Positions 38,601 to 46,481 of a stretch of 64,000 nucleotides of DNA are shown here, one piece after another. The translations under genes and the position numbers were made by a program. The notes under the pieces are model-generated. The model was not told the origin of the DNA, searched no databases, and saw only the letters and a program-made list of their open reading frames with translations. Origin of the DNA: Bemisia tabaci (taxonomy: Eukaryota; Arthropoda; Insecta; Hemiptera; Aleyrodidae). How positions within the stretch are numbered: the first letter of the stretch is position 1; each line of letters starts with the position of its first letter. The stretch covers positions 2,232,001 through 2,296,000 of the forward strand of contig NC_092794.1 of NCBI RefSeq assembly GCF_918797505.1, given 5' to 3'.

Positions 38601-41600
38601 CTCCTTTGATTGTTTCTTGAATTCCATCGGTGGCGCTCGGCTCGCTTCGAAAGCGTTTCAACACGACGCCGCGCCGCACAGTGGATCGAGTAAATTAGAG
38701 AGGTCCGGACATGAAATTTTTTACTAAAACTGCAAATTTTGATGTTTATTTCGTCACATTTTTCATTTCAAGGGGTTCATTAAGAAGAAAATGTTTCGAG
38801 AAAACCGATTTAGCCACTTTCAGAACCTTAAAGTTTTGTATAAACGGAGTTATAAGCGTTTAAAGTCTCCAAATCGTGTCCGACCTTTCCTATTGACACG
38901 ATCCACTGTGCGCCGGGCGCACTACCGTTCTGCTCGGAACGAAATCCTGACTTGAGGCATAATCATGGCATGGATCGATGACGAGTGGCCGATTTTTACC
39001 CGATGATGGGCTTGTGAGTCCAAGCAGGTGACCACCGGGTCATCCTGCGACCCTGACCGCAAGCCGCATCGCAATACTTTGCGGCTGATGATTTTCATAC
39101 GAATCATGATGAGTGTTCATTTGGAAAACAGCCGTGTCTAAAAGAATCATCGTTCCTCTCTTGAACACAATAGCCTGTGTCGCACTATCAAAATATTCCT
39201 TCAAAATGTCAGGGTCAAGTGCTGTGATTGGTCCAAAGTCATCGAATAGGCCAATCACAAGCTTTGATAGTGAGACACAGGCTTGTCACGCTGAGAAAGA
39301 ACGCCGTGCGAGCATTTGAATATTGTCGAATTGCCCTGAATGATATCTTCAGTGGTGTCAGTAGCCATGTTTGTAGACGAGCAATTCGTCGAAAGTTTAA
39401 AATTGGGGGGGGGGGGGAGGGGGTAACATTTTTTTTTTAATGGGCACTTGAATCCGCTGTGGCGAATTGGGCGTGAATCCGCCCAAGTGTTACTTGTTTT
39501 TCCCTCGGTGATGTTCTCCTCAATGCCCTATTTCTTATTTCCTCCCCCGCCCCCCATTTTTCCTTTCTCCCCAATCCTTCATACCCCCCCCCCATATTTC
39601 TCCCCCCCCCTCCGTTTTTCTTTGCAAAATTTTCGTTTAATTCTTTAAAAAAAAGAAAAGAAAAAAACTATGATCTATTTGAACTTGAAAACTAAGCAAG
39701 TTTTTGCAGTGAAAAAGGAAACAAAACTGCTGATTATAGCCTCAAATTTCCTCTAGAGAGCATCGAATTATAAACATTTTGTCGGAGGAGGCTCCCCGGA
39801 CACCCCCTGGAGATCCGCAACTGTTTTAGAGTAAAGGGGTGCAAATTGTAATGAAATAGGGGAGGGGGACCTCGTCAAGTGCCTGGGGGAGGGGGCTATG
39901 ACACCACTGAAAATATTTATTCTTTTAAACGATATGCTTACTTTTCCTTGACATTTTTGAATAAACTAGACCAAATTGGGCAGAAAATCCACTGAAAATT
40001 TCCGAAAGAAAAGTGCTATAGTCTCTTAAGAAATCGCATTTCACCAGAGGACATTTGGCAATGCTCGAATGCCCATAATACGTTTTCCCCGAAGACGGCA
40101 ATATAACGCCTTTGTAGGGAGACTTTTGGCACTAGGGATCAATTTCTGATTGGCTCAGCCATTTTAAGTTTTATAGGGCCATCTGACATCAAAAGATTCA
40201 TGGCCAATTTCAGACCTGAACAAAGTGCCCGGTGCAAGTTACAAAGCTCCTTCTTGTCCGCGGTATTTTGTCGTTAATTTTATCTCCGTCTTGAAAATGA
40301 AAGATGCTGAGTGAGAGGCGTTTCAAATGTTCTGCATTTTCAATTGAGCAAATACGTCATACAGCATTGGCCTTTTTGAGTTTTTTGAGAAATCTTGAGG
40401 CCAAAATGACTAGTACGGATCGCATATACTTTTTAAAACAAGAAACTCAACCCTGCGCTTCTTTCACAGATCGTGAAGATACGAGTCGATTGCGGACGTT
40501 ATCAATGCGATAATTGTTCTCTTCATAGCCATTTTTCATAAGTAACTTTATTTTTGCCTCATCTGTTCCAACAAACCCATTTGAAATGGGCTGAAAATCA
40601 GACATGATCATGTTAAAAGGGGTTTCTTTTTTATCTGTAAAATTGCATTATGTCCTTGGCATCTCACTGAGTTTTTTTCAGCAGGGTTAACCTACTTTAC
40701 TGATACCTTCTATAAATTGTTTAGCTTTTTTAATGCAATTTCTTGTGAAGTACAAATATTGACCACTCACCACTGAGGGCAAAAAGGCTCAAACTTACCG
40801 ATGCGCCTGCACTTAAGGCACCACTGCTAGCTCCTAACGCGGCAGTCAGAAGTTCTACTTTTCTTTTATCTCTCCTGACAGTTTTTCCTAGTTCTTGTAG
40901 GTCATCTAATGCCTTGTCAGGATGCTTCCTTTCCTTTTTCAGAATATCTAAAGCTGTGTTTATCACTTCTTGCTCGTACAAGTCTTCTAATTTTAAAGCG
41001 GCTACGTCTAGCGCTGCTGATCGCAGCACATCGTCGCCATTCTGAAAACAAAGAAAGTCAATGAAGTACAGATGTATTTATAACAATTCTTCAAATTATC
41101 AATGTTGAAGTTAAAATTGTTCAAGTTTTTTATGAAAGAAGAGTGGACAAAGTTAAGAGCCTGCCTCGCAATTAGGAAAAAGCAATGAAAATGTTGAAAT
41201 AAAATTGCAATATTTTGACATCATTCAGTCAATGCATTCCAATTTTAAACGATCAATTAGATGAGCTTCAAGTAACTGAAACACAGGCACTTTGCACAGC
41301 AAATGAAACATTGCAACATACTTTGATTTTATAGCAAACAAATTCAGTAATAGCAGGATGTCCCTTCAATCGAGTGAGAGGCAACATACACTACACTCTT
41401 TTGCAATAGCAATATAGTCTTACCACGTAATGGAGAATTTGCATGCAACTTTTTACTGCTTCATCTGAAAGTGCATAAAGAGCTGATTTCGCAGTATTTT
41501 TTATAATCTTTTTCTGATATGGGAAATAGTATAAAAATAGATTTAAACGTGAGAAATTGCACCGCCTGGTGACGTCATCTGGCGGCATTTCCCATTTAAG

Positions 41601-44600
41601 CACACGTAGTTTAGCAGATTAGATCATTTTATTTAATTTCTCCAATAATTGTTCAATTCATGAACCAAAGGTACCCTCGTGATCATTTCACTCAGTGGTT
41701 TCCTCTTAAACACAAAATTTTAATTTCTAATTTCAGACACCTGCAAATTCTCTATTGAAACGTATTGTGATCGGTGCGAATTGGACCAGTGGGAAAAGTT
41801 GGATCTGGCAAAGGGCAAAAGAATGCACGAGGGTCTATCCGAAGATGAGGGACAATCCCCCTTTAGATGAGTAAACTATACATAATGACAAGAAATGTCC
41901 CATTAACGTAAAAAATCGAGCTCCTTTGTTTTCTCAGTTTTGCCGTGAATATTAACAACACTTTTACGTATGCGTAATAAAAAAAAGTAAATACGAAACG
42001 AAGGTTAAAATTCGACAGCATTGGTGTGAGATGTCCTTTTCGTGACAATATGTGACGTACGAGAGATACAATCTTCACGCTGAGCTGACGTGATGAGACA
42101 CAGCTACGTTAAGAGGAAGGAGAGCCATTCTACCGTTCTAAGGAAGAACGCCGTATGAACATTCGAGAGTTGCCAAATTGCCTTCAATAAAATGCTCATT
42201 TTTGAGAAGAGTTCTGAACATTTTTCCTTGAAATTTCCAGAAGTTTTAGATCAAATTACAATAAAAATTACCCGAGAAATTGAAAGAAAAATATTCACAA
42301 ATTTTCTTGAAAATTGCTGTTTTGTCGGAGGAAATTTGGCAACGCCTAAAGGTTCATACGACGTTTTTCCTTAGAACGGCAGCATTGCAGTATCTTCACA
42401 CGTATGTACAGCTTTCTTGGCTCCTTGAGGTCATCGACAGATTCTGCCCTGTGGACTTATCAATTATCATTGAAATTTATAGACAAAGCTATAGGCAAAG
42501 AAGACAAAAGGGAAATAAAGCGATCCTATAGATGGGAGCGGTTGGTTGCAATTGACGAAGGAGGTAAGTAATAGATATACGACGGTGAAACTACCAAACC
42601 ACGTATCTCGGTTTGCGACGTCGCAGACTTCCTGTCATACTTTATTTTTTAAGTGAAAAACTACTGAACGTCCAGTCTTGAAAATTTCTGTGATTTTTCC
42701 TCTTCGTGCGGAGAAAATTCTGTGAAAATTTCAAGGAATGATATTGATTTGGTCTACTTCAAAAAAATAAAATGCGAGCGAAGATTTTTAAACACCGCAA
42801 ACGAGATACGTGGTTTGGTAGTTTCACCGTCGAAAGCTATCAACACCCAATAGTTAACCCATAATTTTCCTCTTTGGTCTATAACAACCACCGGGTTCAA
42901 CCGGTAAGGATCGTTATTTGTTCCTGTGTCTTCTTCGTCTATAACTTTATCAGTCGATTTCAATAAGCAGCCCGCAGCCTCTGAATATGTGTCTGCAAAG
43001 GCTGAAACCCTAGACTATTCACCCGTCTTCGGATCCTCCTCAAATTTCGTGTGCCATTCCTTAGCGTATAACAATCTGTTTTCTGAGGATTTCAACCTCG
43101 GGAAAAATCTCATTTTAGCTGGGCAGCGAAGATTTGAAACCTTCGAAATAGCTCTCTTCGCGAGAAAACCTCTGAGCAAAGACCTTTTAGATTCACAACA
43201 GAATACATGAAGTATTTTCAAAATTAGATCATGTGACTGATTTACTTTTGGAGATCTGTATCTTTTTTGACTCTCTTGAATGCTGGTACGCTTGCGAATG
43301 TTTGAGGTTAAATCGGAGTCATGAATTGAGTTCGGCTCCCATAGGCTACTAAACCTACTACGTGGCAAAGCGTAGAGTATCACTTAAAAATGCAGGCGCT
43401 CCAAGGCCAGTATCGTAGGTACTTATAACATTACTCACCAATTGAAGCACCATAATAGTGTATTTTCGAAATACGCGTTGTTATCGTTTTTTCAGACATT
43501 TCTTTAAAAATTAAAGTTGATCTATTTGTTTCATTTCATTTTTTTAAACAAAGGCATTCCTAACATTTCAAAGTATCTTTTTTTTTCAAATTAACACTTA
43601 AAATAAGAGAAAGAAGTTACTCATAATTCATTTTATTCCCCTCAAGTACTCTTGGTTAACTGCGTGATAATACCGACTTCATGGCTCGATAATAACCTAC
43701 ATGCAGAAAAATAAACCGTCTCAGATGAAGAGAAATAACTTTCGTCGCAACGTAAACGAAGATTTAGATCGAAAGAATTCAACACGATGCGTCTTTTCTT
43801 AAACACGGCGAGTTCCTTCTTCAGCGCAATGCGAAAATGCCATCAGCGGGCTGATTGATATTGACAGACAAGGCTATAGATAAAGGAGACATAGGGAGTA
43901 TGGAGCGATCCCATTGGTTGCATGGATTGGTTTTGATAGACCAAAAGGAAAAATGATGGACTAACTGTAGGGTCTCGTGTCGATTGCCGTTACTCAGTCT
44001 ATTATTTACCTCATTTGTCCATTGTAACCACCCATTTCAACCAATGGGATTGCTCCATACTCCTTATGTCCTCTTTTTCTATAGCATTGTCTATCAATTT
44101 AAATAATCACCCCGCTGAACAGTTTATTTCTGATTTCGAGACCAAAAACGTCCATCATTCGAACGTAAGTTTGAGGCTGTAGCAGCGTCCTTTTTTTTCT
44201 ACTCTAAAATTTGTTGGCGAATCAAAGCCGAACCGGTTGTAATTATTGTGCGCGAGGGTGATATTTTTTCGGTCTCACGCGGTGATATTTTTTGTGCAGT
44301 GACCTTGAATCGAATTGGGACGTCCGTTTTGCATGCTGACGAGAGGCATGTGATAAGTGACGCAATCTCTTATCGCCTGGACACACGATCAATTAATGAT
44401 GCATTACCTCAGGAATGAGCGAAGGTGAGCGGCCCAGCTTAAGCGGTTTAGCCGGGTGACAGTCCCGAAATCCACAAGAGAAAGGTCAGACTCAGTTGCG
44501 TTTCTATTTTTATGATTATTTATCAAGTTTCCTCATCAATATAAACTGGACTGAAAACTAGACGTATTTATGCGAAAAGGAACTTTGCGCAAGTGGAAAG

Positions 44601-46450
44601 ATGGGGTGTGCTCGTGTACCGTGAGTGTCAATATATGAACAGCTCAACTACTAGTGTAACAACAGTTTACAGGCTTTCTGCTTGCAACTAATGCGGATGC
44701 GTTGTTGACAGGCTCGGACTGGCCATAAAGCCAATCTGCCATTGGTGGATACGCCCATTGGCGCGTCGAAAACGCGCCCCTCTGACACATAGCAAAATAA
44801 GAAGAGAAAAAAAGTTACGACCGAGAATAAATGCGGAAAATTTCTTAAATAAACGGAAGAGGAGAGAGTTCGGAGTAAAGTGAAGGAGAACTTGCATGAT
44901 AGTGGTGAACAGAGGTCCAAGTACTATTTTCTGAAGCGTAAATACTTTTCTGTAAAATGTTCACCTTTTTCTTGACATACAGGTGCTTTATCATACCCCT
45001 CCTTCATTCGCTATGTGTATCTCCTTAGAAGCGATGACCGGTTCGAATTTTAAACATAAGCCCCCTTTATAGACCTCTTGAGAGACCTTTAAACATATTT
45101 CTTACTTTTCAAAATGACTATTTATTTGGAAATAACATATCATATCTCGGGCATACTTAATTTTAATGTATCTCGAAATTAAAAAATAAGAGGCATTAGA
45201 AAAGTAAACGCGATACAACTATTTGCGCAAGATGGATGTCCACAATGCACATGAAAAAAGTAAGACGCGATGGCGTGAGTCGTGAACCCACAATGCTCTG
45301 CTCTATGCTACTAGTTTGAAGCACCATTACGAATAAGACAAACGCAAACAAGCGCAATATGGAAATAGAGCGAGGGAAAGGATGCGCGTGTACGACGGCG
45401 CAGAGATACAACTATTCGTACTTGATGGACGTCCGTGCTGCGTCCGAAAAATTGAAGGCGCGATGACGCGAAGCGTGAACTCTCAATGCTCTGCTATATG
45501 TTGTCAATGAGGTGTCGCTCAGATTCGGGATAAAAATTAAAAAAGAGGCCCGAACACGTCTCTTCTACCTTTGGCTGTGTTACTCACGTAGTGCTTGAGG
45601 CACCATTACGAAGAAGACAAACGCAAACAAACACATTATGGAAATAAAGCTAGGGAAAGGATGCGCGTTTACGACGGCGCAGAGATACAACTATTCGTAC
45701 TTGATGGACGTCCTTACTGCGTCCGAAAAATGGAAGGCGCGATGACGCGAAGCGTGAGCTCTCAATGTTCTGCTATACGCTGTCAATGAGTTGGCGCGCA
45801 GATTCGGGAGAAAAGTTAAAAAAGAGGCCCGAATACGTCTTTCCTGTCTTCGGCTGTGTTGATACTCGTTCTCTCCCCTTTTTTCAGGTTCTTTTCCGAT
45901 TTTTTTTCAGGACGGATTTGTAGACCCACGTCTTAAGCTCGTGTAAACCGTAGCACTGGCTCGGTTCTTTTGGAAATATTGGTGCTTGGGCGCGTCTAGT
46001 GGCTTTAATTATTTATGTTTTATTTAATTTCAGAAGTCCGTCGGCTACTTCGATACATTCAATTTTGCAATTTTTACTCTGTCCGATTATTAACTTTGAA
46101 CCTGAAAATAGCGAAAAGTTTGTGCTGCCTTGCCAAAATTTCTGAACCCCTCTCCACGTAGGGGATGCCCTACCAGGAAATATCCCATTACATCCCTTTA
46201 GAAAGCCAAGGGTCTACGCCCTCAAATGCGAGCCAGTCCGACCCTGGACACACACAAATGCCTATCACTACCTAATGGCCGTTGAGTGACAAAGAGGGTG
46301 TTGTTAAACTCTGATGGATTTGCTCGATTTCCATGATGGCTGCCCGATAAAGTATAATTCCGATAAACTCATCGAGGTTTTGGATTGTTGGCCGAGTGCT
46401 TGGCTTTTGATTTGTTACCTTTTTTTTCTTCTTCTTCTTTTCTTTTCTTT

Positions 46451-46481
<31 letters not shown>

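Larger units (their letters stand above)
35458..40798 (-). other. Intron 3 (about 5.3 kb)
   Basis: Contains, in plus-strand order, a hAT-like element (35556-35952), a 28-bp perfect palindrome (36222), F-family MITEs (36438-36806, 37089-37218), an H-family cluster (37837-38440), a K-family MITE (38673-38914), a small hairpin element (39171-39283) and an E-family MITE split by a 560-bp hAT-like insertion. No coding sequence is recognised. Confidence 0.75.

Noticed and set aside
43015..43383. 122-codon minus-strand open frame with an overlapping 94-codon plus-strand frame
   Set aside because: Both strands open, no recognisable protein, and no splice context fitting the main gene.
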